Source: Aureimonas altamirensis
Lineage (GTDB): Bacteria > Pseudomonadota > Alphaproteobacteria > Rhizobiales > Rhizobiaceae
Length of the DNA: 61,584 nt
Direction: 5' to 3'
NCBI RefSeq assembly: GCF_023702225.1
Contig: NZ_JAMQCO010000015.1
Span: 1-61,584, forward strand
This document shows positions 1-7,822 of this stretch, in pieces. A program made the translations under genes and the position numbers. Numbering within the stretch: the first letter of the stretch is position 1; each line of letters opens with the position of its first letter. The notes beneath the pieces were generated by a model. It searched no databases, was not told the origin of the DNA, and saw only the letters and a list, made by a program, of their open reading frames with translations.

Positions 1-18
1 GATGGCTATGAAATCCAG

Positions 19-501
19 CTACACCACTCCATGGGACACGATCGTGATGACCGCGAAGATCGCCACTTTAGGAATTCTTGCAGTGACAATTACCGGCGCA
101 GGAACCCTTATTCCGCGGTGGCCTCTCGCAAAGGTCCGCGCTACTCGTTGGTCTGTTGTCCAAGACAGGCCGCGCACCCTTGGACGGGAGCAACCGCGAT
201 ATATCGTGATTAAATCAGGTAGGCTGTCGAAGAAGGACCTGCCGTCGACACTCATGAAGTCACGCGACCGGCCCGCATTGCCGGATTTTGCAGATCCATG
301 CTGCCGCAACATAAAGAGCATCCATCGCCGTTCGTGCCAAGTGTCGTCGCATCTAGACCAAGTTTCCAGAAAAACCGGCCAGAACACCTCAGTCGGGCGG
401 CCGTGCAGCAAGCTTAAAAGGAAGCTTAACCGGTTGGTTGAATTGACGCCTTTTCCATATAGACGATCGATGAGCGCCGAGACTTCGTCACTGTGGTTCA
501 T
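19..501 (-). CDS. Small element-borne protein with a possible ADP-ribosyltransferase-like fold
   Basis: This 160-residue product has no recognised name. Its second half contains a YRGC motif near residue 100 followed by GLSWT and a phenylalanine/alanine-rich helix (TFARGH). From memory, this pattern occurs in phage-borne hypothetical proteins that resemble ADP-ribosyltransferase folds. In those proteins the C-terminus usually ends with acidic residues after FAVIT. Here it ends with ITIVSHGVV, so the tail may be altered. The start codon overlaps the stop of the upstream 72-residue gene in an ATGA, implying translational coupling. No biochemical activity can be asserted. Confidence 0.5.
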   Translation of the reverse strand: MNHSDEVSALIDRLYGKGVNSTNRLSFLLSLLHGRPTEVFWPVFLETWSRCDDTWHERRWMLFMLRQHGSAKSGNAGRSRDFMSVDGRSFFDSLPDLITIYRGCSRPRVRGLSWTTDQRVARTFARGHRGIRVPAPVIVTARIPKVAIFAVITIVSHGVV

Positions 502-716
502 GACCGTGCCTCCCGAGCCACGAACGTCTCTCCATCGACGATCAGACCAACGGCGGCGCCGATTTCAACCGTCGCACCAGTGAAATCGGTCTCCGTAACG
601 ATTGCTGCCATGGCGTTGGAAGGTCGGGCCAGACTGACGTTGTCATGGCGCTTATCAATTACCTCGGCAAATACTCGGCTCGACATGATCGGCGCATTTT
701 GGACAGAGGCGTTCAT
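498..716 (-). CDS. Short protein with a Rha-like N-terminal motif
   Basis: This 72-residue product begins with a segment containing MSSR-(x)6-DKRHDNV. That resembles the DNA-contacting start of phage Rha-family regulators, which are normally more than twice this length. The remainder does not look like Rha, so it could be a shortened or rearranged derivative. It overlaps its neighbours by ATGA at both ends and sits in the middle of a three-gene translationally coupled cassette (AlpA-like, this gene, the 160-residue protein). I am moderately sure that it is translated and unsure what it does. Confidence 0.5.
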   Translation of the reverse strand: MNASVQNAPIMSSRVFAEVIDKRHDNVSLARPSNAMAAIVTETDFTGATVEIGAAVGLIVDGETFVAREARS

Positions 717-910
717 CGGGCGAGCTCCCCGTCACGGGCTGCAATGCGGGCAGCGATGTCGGCGTCAATCTCAGCCTCGACGAAAGCCTTCCGGCCCTTC
801 GATACTTCGATGGGCTTCGGAAAGGTCGGATTGATCTTCATTTCATGCCAGAGCGTCGTTCGGCTGAACGTATAACGCTGACACGTTTCCTTGATTGATA
901 GGAGTTTCAT
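713..910 (-). CDS. AlpA-family phage-type transcriptional regulator
   Basis: This 65-residue protein opens MKLLSIKETCQRYTFSRTTL, the helix-turn-helix pattern of AlpA/excisionase-like regulators that control integrase or excision genes of P4-like elements. Later residues (TFPKPIEVSKGRKAFVEAEI) match the conserved proline/lysine turn of the family. I chose the internal ATG at 908-910 because GAGG lies 8 bases upstream. The longer reading frame, up to 967, adds 19 residues that are not family-like. It heads the ATGA-coupled cassette at the left end of the window. Confidence 0.8.
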   Translation of the reverse strand: MKLLSIKETCQRYTFSRTTLWHEMKINPTFPKPIEVSKGRKAFVEAEIDADIAARIAARDGELAR

Positions 911-995
911 TGGTTTTACCTCGTCAATTGATGTTTCGAGGTCTTCCAGATACTCCCACAGATTCAAATGTTGAACGGGGGGAATTGTTAGTTGA

Positions 996-1709
996 TCAGT
1001 CGAGTTCCCCCCTAAGAGCGGCCCCTATCCCCTCCGATCGCCCCGGATAATTGTTGAATCTCAGCCGCTCGGGCAGGCAATGCTCAATGGCGCCGTAGAA
1101 CGCTACGAAATCGCCAGTTACCCACCCCTTCCGGTTCACAGCTACGGAAGCGCGCGGGAATGCTCGGCGGAACGCGAAGAATAATTGCCTGATTGTCTCC
1201 TGCCGGTCGCGGTTCGGTGCCGCTCCTGCTATCGCAGGATGTCGCTCCAGCGCGTGTCGTGCGTCGTCGACCAGCCATTCCAATCGCTGGAGCATCTCAT
1301 CGATCTCATGACCTCCTCTCTGAAACTGTCCTGCCTTTGATGGGTCCTCGTCCGGCGAACGCATGCTGCCCATCGAGGCGATTGCCTCACTGGCAACGTT
1401 AGCGCGGTTCCCGGTCTCGACTTTCGCCTGCGACAGGAGGCTCGCGGACGCGCACTTCAAGGCGTCCGCGGCGGCGATGAACTGGCCGACCCGTTCTACT
1501 GACTCCCGATCTCCCGCGTCACCTTCTCGAAGCCCTGATAGACGTTCCGCCTCCCAAATGGTCATGCAGAGATAATCGAGGTCCTCCGGGATACTACGGC
1601 GTCGATATTTGCAGACTTTTATTAGGGAAGCGTGCATCGCCCTGTGTAATTTCAGCGAGGCTTCGATCCGCTTACGATGAGATCGCTCGAACTCATCGAA
1701 GGGTGTCAT
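996..1709 (-). CDS. Hypothetical protein translationally coupled to the integrase
   Basis: This 237-residue, charged and probably helical protein lacks a signal peptide or membrane segment, and I recognise no family. Its ATG overlaps the integrase stop codon (ATGA, 1706-1709), so both should be made from one transcript. The central region (about 120-175) is rich in acidic residues and arginine. The last 70 residues contain an aromatic stretch (KGWVTGDFVAFYGAIEHCLPERLRF is the relevant region, residues about 190-215). A role in the life cycle of the element is inferred only from the coupling. Confidence 0.55.
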   Translation of the reverse strand: MTPFDEFERSHRKRIEASLKLHRAMHASLIKVCKYRRRSIPEDLDYLCMTIWEAERLSGLREGDAGDRESVERVGQFIAAADALKCASASLLSQAKVETGNRANVASEAIASMGSMRSPDEDPSKAGQFQRGGHEIDEMLQRLEWLVDDARHALERHPAIAGAAPNRDRQETIRQLFFAFRRAFPRASVAVNRKGWVTGDFVAFYGAIEHCLPERLRFNNYPGRSEGIGAALRGELD

Positions 1710-2923
1710 GCGGCACCCCTGCGCATTGGGGAAATGTTGCTGGCGCGGCCCGTAGCTATGGCATCAAGGCGATCCGCCCACATATCGAGCGCCTGCCGTT
1801 TCTCACGATCATAGGCGTTCCGGTTGTACGTTCCCGCAACGCCAGCGCGGAAGCCGGAGATATGGTTCAGAACCGCCTCTATGACATGCGGCAATGTTCC
1901 ACTGTCAGCCATCATGGTCGCGACCGTGCGGCGTATGTCATGGGGAGTCCATGGATCCTCGAAGAGTTGGAGCTTTAGCCGCGCCGCATGGGCGATGGCG
2001 TTCGACGGCATCGGCTCATCAACGTGGGCGAAGAGCGGAGCATCTCTCTCTTCGCCGGCCTTAGACAGCCGGGCATTAACAAGCTCCATCGCCGCGGGCG
2101 ACAGGGGCACGGTATGAGCTCTTCCGTTCTTCGTGCGCGCTGCCGGGATGGTCCACAGCGCCGCGTCGACGTCAACTTCTGAGCGGCGCATGCCACTGAC
2201 TTCGCCGCTACGCTGGCCGGTTAGAAGGAGAAGGCGGAATACGTCGCGCGTGACGCCCCTCAGAGCGGCTCCTGGAAGCGCTTTCCATATCGCCGCTACC
2301 TCATCCTCAGAAAGGACTCTATCGCGGCTGACCGGCTTCGAACGGGGTTTCACGCCGGCCGCTGGAGAGGCCGCGATATAGTCCTCCGCCACGGCCCAGT
2401 TTCCAAGTTTCCGCAGTAGCGCCAGCAGCCGGTTTGATTGGACAAGGAAGCCGGCCTCGGCCTTGGCCTCGATGATGTCGAGGACGTCGCGCTTCGTGAC
2501 GGCGGTCATCTTCTTTTTGCCGATTACGGGAAGGACCTCGACGCGGAGAAGGCGATCGTCCTGCTCCCATGATTTCTTGTTTCGCTTTGCGTAGCGCTCA
2601 ACGTAGAGGCCGGCCAGATCCGCGAAGGTCATTGCTTCGCGGGATGCGCGCTTATCACTGGCGGGATCTCCGCCGTCTGCCACTGCGGCGGCGAGATCCA
2701 GAGCCTTGCGCCGGGCCTTCTCCAAGGTCAGGGCAGGATGTCTCCCCAAGGTCACGCGGCGCTTCTCGCCGTCCCCTTCGGCGGTGTAGATGAACGTCCA
2801 CGACTTGGCACCGGATGGGCCTACCCGGAGCACCAAGCCGCGCATTGCCTCGTCCCAGAAATCGGTCCTCGTCTCGACGCTGACGCTATCCACAAACCGC
2901 GCTGTCAGGTTCTTCCTCGGCAT
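1706..2923 (-). CDS. Tyrosine recombinase (P4-type phage integrase)
   Basis: This 405-residue enzyme would catalyse site-specific insertion and excision of the element. The N-terminal DUF4102-like arm-binding domain spans about residues 1-90, the SAM-like core-binding domain about 95-195, and the catalytic domain about 203-385. All catalytic residues are visible: R238 in TGQRSGE, K265 region, H328-x-x-R331 in HDIRR, H354 in LNHIS and Y366 in TYNR. I chose the ATG at 2921-2923 (MPRKNLT, the usual family start). The frame also opens at a GTG nine codons upstream. The gene lies about 180 bases from the tRNA-Lys fragment, as expected for an integrase next to its attachment site. Confidence 0.93.
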   Translation of the reverse strand: MPRKNLTARFVDSVSVETRTDFWDEAMRGLVLRVGPSGAKSWTFIYTAEGDGEKRRVTLGRHPALTLEKARRKALDLAAAVADGGDPASDKRASREAMTFADLAGLYVERYAKRNKKSWEQDDRLLRVEVLPVIGKKKMTAVTKRDVLDIIEAKAEAGFLVQSNRLLALLRKLGNWAVAEDYIAASPAAGVKPRSKPVSRDRVLSEDEVAAIWKALPGAALRGVTRDVFRLLLLTGQRSGEVSGMRRSEVDVDAALWTIPAARTKNGRAHTVPLSPAAMELVNARLSKAGEERDAPLFAHVDEPMPSNAIAHAARLKLQLFEDPWTPHDIRRTVATMMADSGTLPHVIEAVLNHISGFRAGVAGTYNRNAYDREKRQALDMWADRLDAIATGRASNISPMRRGAA

Positions 2924-3097
2924 ACCCAGACCCCATGACCAAATTGTCACATTTTACGTTCGGGGTTCCGAGGGGGTTCCAGGATGCTGGAACTCTACCG
3001 AACGCCGTTGAACGTAAGGGGACATAAAAACCGTTACTTGGCAAGGGCTTCAGCCTTTTATCAGCGTTCGTTTCCGTCCATAGGATTTCGCAAAAAT

Positions 3098-3146
3098 GAG
3101 ACTTTTAATCATGGGGTCCAGGGTTCGAATCCCTGCGCGCTCACCA
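3098..3146 (+). other. 3' fragment of tRNA-Lys(TTT): probable attachment site
   Basis: Positions 3102-3146 carry an anticodon loop with TTT at 3104-3106 and a variable region. They also carry a perfect T-arm (CAGGG at 3119-3123 pairing with CCCTG at 3131-3135 around TTCGAAT), the 3' acceptor strand CGCGCTC and an encoded CCA at 3144-3146. The upstream sequence does not supply the D-arm or the 5' acceptor strand, and the 5' anticodon stem (TGAGA) does not pair properly with TCATG. It is therefore not a functional tRNA gene. It is what remains after integration into a tRNA 3' end, with the intact copy expected at the far side of the element. Confidence 0.85.
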
Positions 3147-3180
3147 GAAACTCATCATTGTGCAGTGGACGGAGTCGACG

Positions 3181-4416
3181 TCACGTCCAGCGAGCCAGGA
3201 TCGCTCTCGCCCGAAGCATGACGATGCCTGCAAGCATTGCAAGGGCAAATACCCAGCCTGACAGGGCGCCGGCATGAATGCCGGACAGAAGCGCGCCCAC
3301 AGAACAGCCCAGCGCGGTCGTTGCGCCCCATCCCAACAGTATACCGCCGCCCAACCCGCGCGCGACATGCCCGACACCCGGACGCTGCGGCGTGAACTGC
3401 CCACTGGCCAGTGCAGCCGCGAAACTGCCCGAAACAAGCCCCGCGACGAACAGCCCATTGTTGGACAGCGCGGCGTCGGCGACGATGGAAATGCAGCCGC
3501 GCAACCTGTCCAACCCCAGCAACTGCCCCGGAACCAAACCCAGTTCGGTGCCGGCCGCACGGGCGCGTTTGGAAAGTTCGCCCGTGACGCCCAACGGCGC
3601 GACGCGCAGGAAGGCGATCATGCCCAGCAATCCCACGGCGATACCGCCGAGCCATCCGGGCCATCGCCCGGTGAATATCGCTCTCAACGGTTTCAATGGA
3701 CCTTCATCGAGGCGAACAAGGCTTGCCCGCGTCTCTGCGCGCCGGTCGGACCTCCAGGACATCAGCGGCCACGCCAAGGCCACAAGAACCAACAGAGACG
3801 CCGCAAGCCAGCCCGCGTATCCAAGATGACCGGGCAACCACACCGCCGGTCTGTCTACGACCATCCCGAGGTAGAGACTGTTCCAGGTGCCAAGCCCCAG
3901 TATGAAACCCATGAACGCACCCACCAAGGCGAAGGGAGCAGTCGGGGAACCTTCGCCGAGGCGGTAAAGATGGGCGGATAGGCACGAGCCCGAAACCGCC
4001 ATGCCGGCGCCGAAGGCAAGCCCGCCTAGAACGAGGGTCCATGCAACGGGGCCGATGAAGGCGTCCGGAGGAAGACGGCCGCTTGCAGGGTCCGGCATCC
4101 AGGCGCCGAAGACAACAGCATAGCCTGCCACTCCGACGGCGAGCGCCGCCAGGATGCCGAGAACGCCATCCGGCTCCTTTTCCTCGATGCACTCCCGGAT
4201 CGAGCAGTAGAAGCAGAAGCGGGTGCGCTGGAGCACGAAGCCGAAGAGCGCGCCGAATGTCAGCGACAGCGCCAGTCCATCGCCGGCCCCGCCCCACGAC
4301 AGTGCAAGAGCCGAGATCACAAGCGCCGATGCGATGCCGAGGGGAACGAGGCGACGCAAGGCAACCGTCAGGCTGCCGGGCGCCGCGGCGAAGACGTTCT
4401 GCGGACGAGCCGTCAT
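3181..4416 (-). CDS. YeeE/YedE-family sulfur (thiosulfate-type) transporter
   Basis: This 411-residue inner-membrane protein has about ten hydrophobic segments. The YeeE/YedE family includes thiosulfate and other sulfur-compound permeases. The conserved cysteines of the pathway are present: C68, C71 and C76 in RFCFYCSIREC, C145 in SGSCLSAH and C371 in ALGCSVG. Known thiosulfate permeases pass the anion along such cysteines. The gene lies 9 bases downstream of an exported rhodanese gene on the same strand, which supports handling of thiosulfate or sulfane sulfur. The substrate is inferred from family and context. Confidence 0.85.
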   Translation of the reverse strand: MTARPQNVFAAAPGSLTVALRRLVPLGIASALVISALALSWGGAGDGLALSLTFGALFGFVLQRTRFCFYCSIRECIEEKEPDGVLGILAALAVGVAGYAVVFGAWMPDPASGRLPPDAFIGPVAWTLVLGGLAFGAGMAVSGSCLSAHLYRLGEGSPTAPFALVGAFMGFILGLGTWNSLYLGMVVDRPAVWLPGHLGYAGWLAASLLVLVALAWPLMSWRSDRRAETRASLVRLDEGPLKPLRAIFTGRWPGWLGGIAVGLLGMIAFLRVAPLGVTGELSKRARAAGTELGLVPGQLLGLDRLRGCISIVADAALSNNGLFVAGLVSGSFAAALASGQFTPQRPGVGHVARGLGGGILLGWGATTALGCSVGALLSGIHAGALSGWVFALAMLAGIVMLRARAILARWT

Positions 4417-4425
4417 AGTCCCGTG

Positions 4426-5358
4426 CTAATTTCCGGTCCACACGGTGTTGGAGACATTCACGATCGGCGAGCCGACCGAATTGCCGTATTCCGTCCATGA
4501 GCCATCGTAATTCCGCACGTCATAGCCGAGGATCTTGCCGAGCAGGAACCATGTGTGGCTGGACCGCTCTCCGATGCGGCAATAGACGATGATCGGCTTC
4601 GAGCCGTCAATTCCCTTCTCGGCGTAGATCCGGCGCAGTTCCTCGGCCGGTTTGAACGTGCCGTCTTCTGCAACGGCAGTTCCCCACGGCACGTTGATCG
4701 CCCCGGGGACATGCCCCGCCCGGATCGTCAATTCCTGGGAGCCTTCCGGTGCGAAGATTCGCCCGGAATACTCGTCGGCCGAGCGGATATCGACGATGGT
4801 GGCTTCCTCCGCGCCGTTCACTACATCCAGTACTTGCGTCAAGCGCGCACGCAGTGCCTCGTTGCGCTCGGGAAGCTCGATGCTCGTTTCAGGTATTGAA
4901 GCGACGCGCGTCGACAGGGGCAGGTTCTCGGCCTCCCACTTCTTGCGGCCGCCATCGAGCAGTTTAACGTCGATGCCGTAGGTATCGAACACCCAGGCGC
5001 CCCAGGCCGCGAACCAGTTGTTGTTGTCGCCATAAAGGACAACCGTCTTTTGATCGTCGATGCCGAGCTTCCGCACAAGCGCCTCGAATTCGTTACGGCT
5101 GGCAATGTCACGCTTGACCGGATCCACAAGGTCCGTGTGCCACACAACGTTCTGCGCCCCTTCGATGTGGCCGCGTTCGAAGACGCCGGGCTCGACGGAA
5201 ACCTCCAGCAGGCGAAGATTCTCATCTCCCAGATTAGCTTCCAGCCATTCGGTGGTGACGAGCGGCCCGTCCGGCGCGTCGAGCGCCGTGGCCGAGGTGG
5301 AACTTCCGATGATCGTGAAAGCGAAGGCGACAGCCGTAATGGCCCCATGGTTTCTCAT
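4426..5358 (-). CDS. Exported thiosulfate sulfurtransferase (tandem rhodanese)
   Basis: This 310-residue precursor has an N-terminal signal peptide (hydrophobic residues about 6-25, probable cut after TALA). Two rhodanese domains follow: an inactive one at about 30-150 and a catalytic one at about 185-295. The active-site loop carries C260 in YCRIGERSS. The enzyme would transfer sulfur from thiosulfate to a thiophilic acceptor in the periplasm. I chose the ATG at 5356-5358 because GGAG lies 7 bases upstream and a signal peptide follows directly. The frame remains open for 43 more codons upstream, but those look non-coding. It forms an operon with the YeeE-type transporter. Confidence 0.9.
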   Translation of the reverse strand: MRNHGAITAVAFAFTIIGSSTSATALDAPDGPLVTTEWLEANLGDENLRLLEVSVEPGVFERGHIEGAQNVVWHTDLVDPVKRDIASRNEFEALVRKLGIDDQKTVVLYGDNNNWFAAWGAWVFDTYGIDVKLLDGGRKKWEAENLPLSTRVASIPETSIELPERNEALRARLTQVLDVVNGAEEATIVDIRSADEYSGRIFAPEGSQELTIRAGHVPGAINVPWGTAVAEDGTFKPAEELRRIYAEKGIDGSKPIIVYCRIGERSSHTWFLLGKILGYDVRNYDGSWTEYGNSVGSPIVNVSNTVWTGN

Positions 5359-5483
5359 GCTGCTTCTCCAAGGATGCATTCCCCAGGTCAGCCTAAGGCT
5401 GGTCGACGGCGGGCAGCGAGAAATAATATACCAGATCAGTAGATGTTTTTGGCCGTGTTTGGCGTCTGGCGGCTCACGGCCCA

Positions 5484-6482
5484 TCACAAACGCGTGCTCG
5501 AACGATTGATCTCAGCGCGCGTGCTATCGAGGCGCTGCCCATTTCGCACCGCCGACGCCAGCTTCAATTCCGGGAACTTGGCGTCGATCACGCGGATCTC
5601 GTGCCGGACCTCCTCCGCGATCCAGTCACGGACGGCAACGACGGCAGGGCGGGCCGGCCGTGATCGCGACCGCACGATCTGACATGGCCGTCCCGTGACA
5701 CGCAGCCGGTTCGATGCCGGCACGAGAGAACCGACCGACAGCCAATGGGCGATGACGCTGAGCCAGCCTAGGGCGATACCCTGCCCCAGCAGCGCTGCCT
5801 GCACCACGATCGTATAATCGGAGAAGGCCAGGGCATGGCCCGCCTGGAAGGCGCCCGAGAAATCGACAAGGCCCGACCAGTCCGGCTGTGCACCGGTGAG
5901 ATTGATGACCGCTTCGCCATCCGGGCCGAGCCGCCCGCGCTTCTGCCGCTCCAGGTAGGATGCAGAACAGATCGGCAGCAGCACTTCCGGCGCGAGCAGC
6001 AAGACCTCGTGATCGGCTCCGAAGGCGTCGAACCGCATGCCGAGGTCCACATCGTCCACCGGCCCTCCGATCGGTCCCGGCAGAAGCTGGAACCGCAGAT
6101 CCACATTCGGCACTTCGGACTGGAAACGTGGAAAGCGCGGCATCAGCCAGTGCGTGGTGAAGGCCGTCGAGACCGACAGCGTCACGCTCTGGCTGTCGCT
6201 CCGGCGACGCTCGATCTCCTTGAGCGCCGCCTCGATGCCGCGAAAGCTCTTCGATATTCCCTCGAACAGGATGCTGCCATCCATGGTTGGCGTGTTGCCG
6301 CCGGGTGCACGGTTGAGGAGGCGCGTGCCGAGATGATCTTCCAGCCGCCCGACCATGCGGCTGACGGCGGGCGGCGTAACGCTCAACTCCGATGCCGCCC
6401 GCGCGAAGCTGCCGCAACGCACCACCGCCTCGAAGGCCAGCAGCGCATTCATCGAAGGAACGAGGCGACGCAGCGATGACAT
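5484..6482 (-). CDS. LysR-family transcriptional regulator (GcvA-like)
   Basis: This 332-residue protein has the N-terminal winged helix-turn-helix (SLRRLVPSMNALLAFEAVVR, then FARAASELSVTPPAVSRMVG at about residues 28-47) and a periplasmic-binding-like effector domain at about 90-300. The domain arrangement and the SMNALLAFEA start are typical of the GcvA subgroup. It is divergent from the ABC-transporter cluster that begins at 6688, the classic position for a LysR regulator of that cluster. Two short inverted repeats lie at and just upstream of its start. An ATG nine codons further upstream is also possible. Confidence 0.9.
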   Translation of the reverse strand: MSSLRRLVPSMNALLAFEAVVRCGSFARAASELSVTPPAVSRMVGRLEDHLGTRLLNRAPGGNTPTMDGSILFEGISKSFRGIEAALKEIERRRSDSQSVTLSVSTAFTTHWLMPRFPRFQSEVPNVDLRFQLLPGPIGGPVDDVDLGMRFDAFGADHEVLLLAPEVLLPICSASYLERQKRGRLGPDGEAVINLTGAQPDWSGLVDFSGAFQAGHALAFSDYTIVVQAALLGQGIALGWLSVIAHWLSVGSLVPASNRLRVTGRPCQIVRSRSRPARPAVVAVRDWIAEEVRHEIRVIDAKFPELKLASAVRNGQRLDSTRAEINRSSTRL

Positions 6483-6494
6483 TACATTTTGTAA
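6482..6494. promoter_or_regulatory. Inverted repeat overlapping the LysR gene start
   Basis: The sequence TTACA-TTT-TGTAA is a perfect 5-base inverted repeat that begins at the LysR start codon. A regulator bound here would block its own translation-proximal region, so autorepression is plausible. That is inferred from position only. Confidence 0.35.
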
Positions 6495-6506
6495 CTCCGT
6501 GAAGCA

Positions 6507-6520
6507 CAATTATGCAATTG
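6507..6520. promoter_or_regulatory. Candidate LysR operator between divergent genes
   Basis: CAATT-ATGC-AATTG is a perfect 5-base inverted repeat in the 205-base gap between the LysR gene and the ABC ATPase gene. It fits the T-N11-A type geometry loosely. It is the best operator candidate in this intergenic region. No -35/-10 pair could be assigned with confidence. Confidence 0.4.
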
Positions 6521-6687
6521 CCCTTCTGACCGGTATTTGTTCAGCTGTCCTGGACAGGCCAGACTTTCAAGCCGAGTTCGACCGCCGCAGGGCACGATTG
6601 CCCATATCGCGCCGGACGGGAGCCGATGTCTGCATCGGGCCTCCCATACATCAGGTAATTGCCGTAACGACGGAGCATCGTATCTTC

Positions 6688-7767
6688 ATGCAGCTACGCG
6701 AACGGGTCGGAGTGGATATCGAACATGCGACACGGACTTACGGAAAGTTCGTCGCGCTCGACGACCTGACCCTGTCCGTCGCTCCAGGCGAGTTCGTTTC
6801 CCTGCTCGGCCCGTCCGGCTCCGGCAAATCCACCCTCCTCGGCATTCTCGGCGGCTTCGTCACGCCGAGCGCCGGCCATGTCAGGATCGGCGGCCAGGAC
6901 GTCACCTTCATGCCGCCGCACAAGCGCGACATCGGCGTCGTCTTCCAGAACTACGCCCTCTTCCCGCATCTCACCGTCGGCGAGAATGTCGCCTTTCCCC
7001 TGCGCGCCCGCCGCATCCCAAAGGCTGAATGGGGGCCGAAGGTAAGGGACGCATTGGGCATGGTGGCCCTGTCCGGTTACGAGGACAGGCGCATCGCCGC
7101 CATGTCGGGCGGGCAGCGCCAGCGGGTCGCGCTGGCCCGGGCCATCGTCTTCGAACCACGGCTGATCCTGATGGACGAGCCATTGTCGGCATTGGACAAG
7201 CAACTGCGGGAATCGATGCAAATCGAACTGCGCGAACTTCATCGCAAGCTCGGCGCGACCACGATCTACGTGACGCACGACCAGCGCGAGGCGCTGACCA
7301 TGAGCGACCGCGTGGCCATCCTGTCCGAAGGGCGGCTGGTGCAGGTGGATGCGCCGCAGCGCCTGCACGACCATCCGGCCGATGCCTTCGTGGCGCGCTT
7401 CATCGGAGAGGCGATGCTGGCCAAAGCCGAAAGGCTGGACGAGCGGACCGTTTCCGTTGCCGGCACGCGCATCGTGTCCGCGCGCGCCGTACCGGCGGCG
7501 GAACGGCTGTTCCTGGCCGTGCACTCCGAGAAATTGCTGATCGGCGGCGATGCGTCGGCGCAGAACCGGCTGACGGGCACCGTACGCGAAGTGATCTACC
7601 AGGGCGAAAGCGTGCGCGTGACGGTGGCCCTGCCCGACGGGCAGGTCCTGGCCTTGCGCCAGCCCAGCCACCACGCGGCGCGCAGCGCCATCCCGCAGCC
7701 GGGGCAACCTGTGTCCCTGACGCTTCATCCGGAAGACGTGATCGTGGTTCCGGAAACGCAGGGCTGA
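6688..7767 (+). CDS. Polyamine-type ABC transporter ATP-binding protein (PotA-like)
   Basis: This 359-residue ATPase powers the importer encoded at 9918-12629. Walker A is GPSGSGKST at residues 41-49. The signature SGGQRQRVALA and Walker B LILMDEP follow, as does the H-loop THDQREA. A C-terminal TOBE domain occupies about residues 280-355. I chose the ATG at 6688-6690 because the family starts just before this point and GGAG lies upstream; the frame is open far upstream without coding character. It is the first gene of the LysR-flanked cluster. The family imports spermidine, putrescine or related cations, and the substrate here is not determined. Confidence 0.92.
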   Translation: MQLRERVGVDIEHATRTYGKFVALDDLTLSVAPGEFVSLLGPSGSGKSTLLGILGGFVTPSAGHVRIGGQDVTFMPPHKRDIGVVFQNYALFPHLTVGENVAFPLRARRIPKAEWGPKVRDALGMVALSGYEDRRIAAMSGGQRQRVALARAIVFEPRLILMDEPLSALDKQLRESMQIELRELHRKLGATTIYVTHDQREALTMSDRVAILSEGRLVQVDAPQRLHDHPADAFVARFIGEAMLAKAERLDERTVSVAGTRIVSARAVPAAERLFLAVHSEKLLIGGDASAQNRLTGTVREVIYQGESVRVTVALPDGQVLALRQPSHHAARSAIPQPGQPVSLTLHPEDVIVVPETQG

Positions 7768-7822
7768 AGCATCGGGTGCGCCGCCCGGCCACCCGCCACC
7801 ACGAGGAGCTTGGAAGAAGATC

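Larger units (their letters stand above)
1..3146. mobile_element. Right end of an integrated element at a tRNA-Lys gene
   Basis: The segment contains a P4-type tyrosine integrase gene, an AlpA-like regulator and three unrecognised genes, all on the minus strand in short overlapping cassettes. It ends at a 3' tRNA-Lys fragment on the plus strand. To the right, ordinary chromosomal genes begin within 35 bases. The rest of the element, and the intact tRNA-Lys expected at its other boundary, lie to the left of the window. The content fits a genomic island, an integrative element or a prophage remnant. Nothing here distinguishes between them, since no structural phage or conjugation gene is visible. 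Confidence 0.75.

Noticed and set aside
3040-3146. A complete tRNA-Lys gene
   Set aside because: The 5' acceptor strand, D-arm and matching 5' anticodon stem are missing. Only the 3' part is tRNA sequence.
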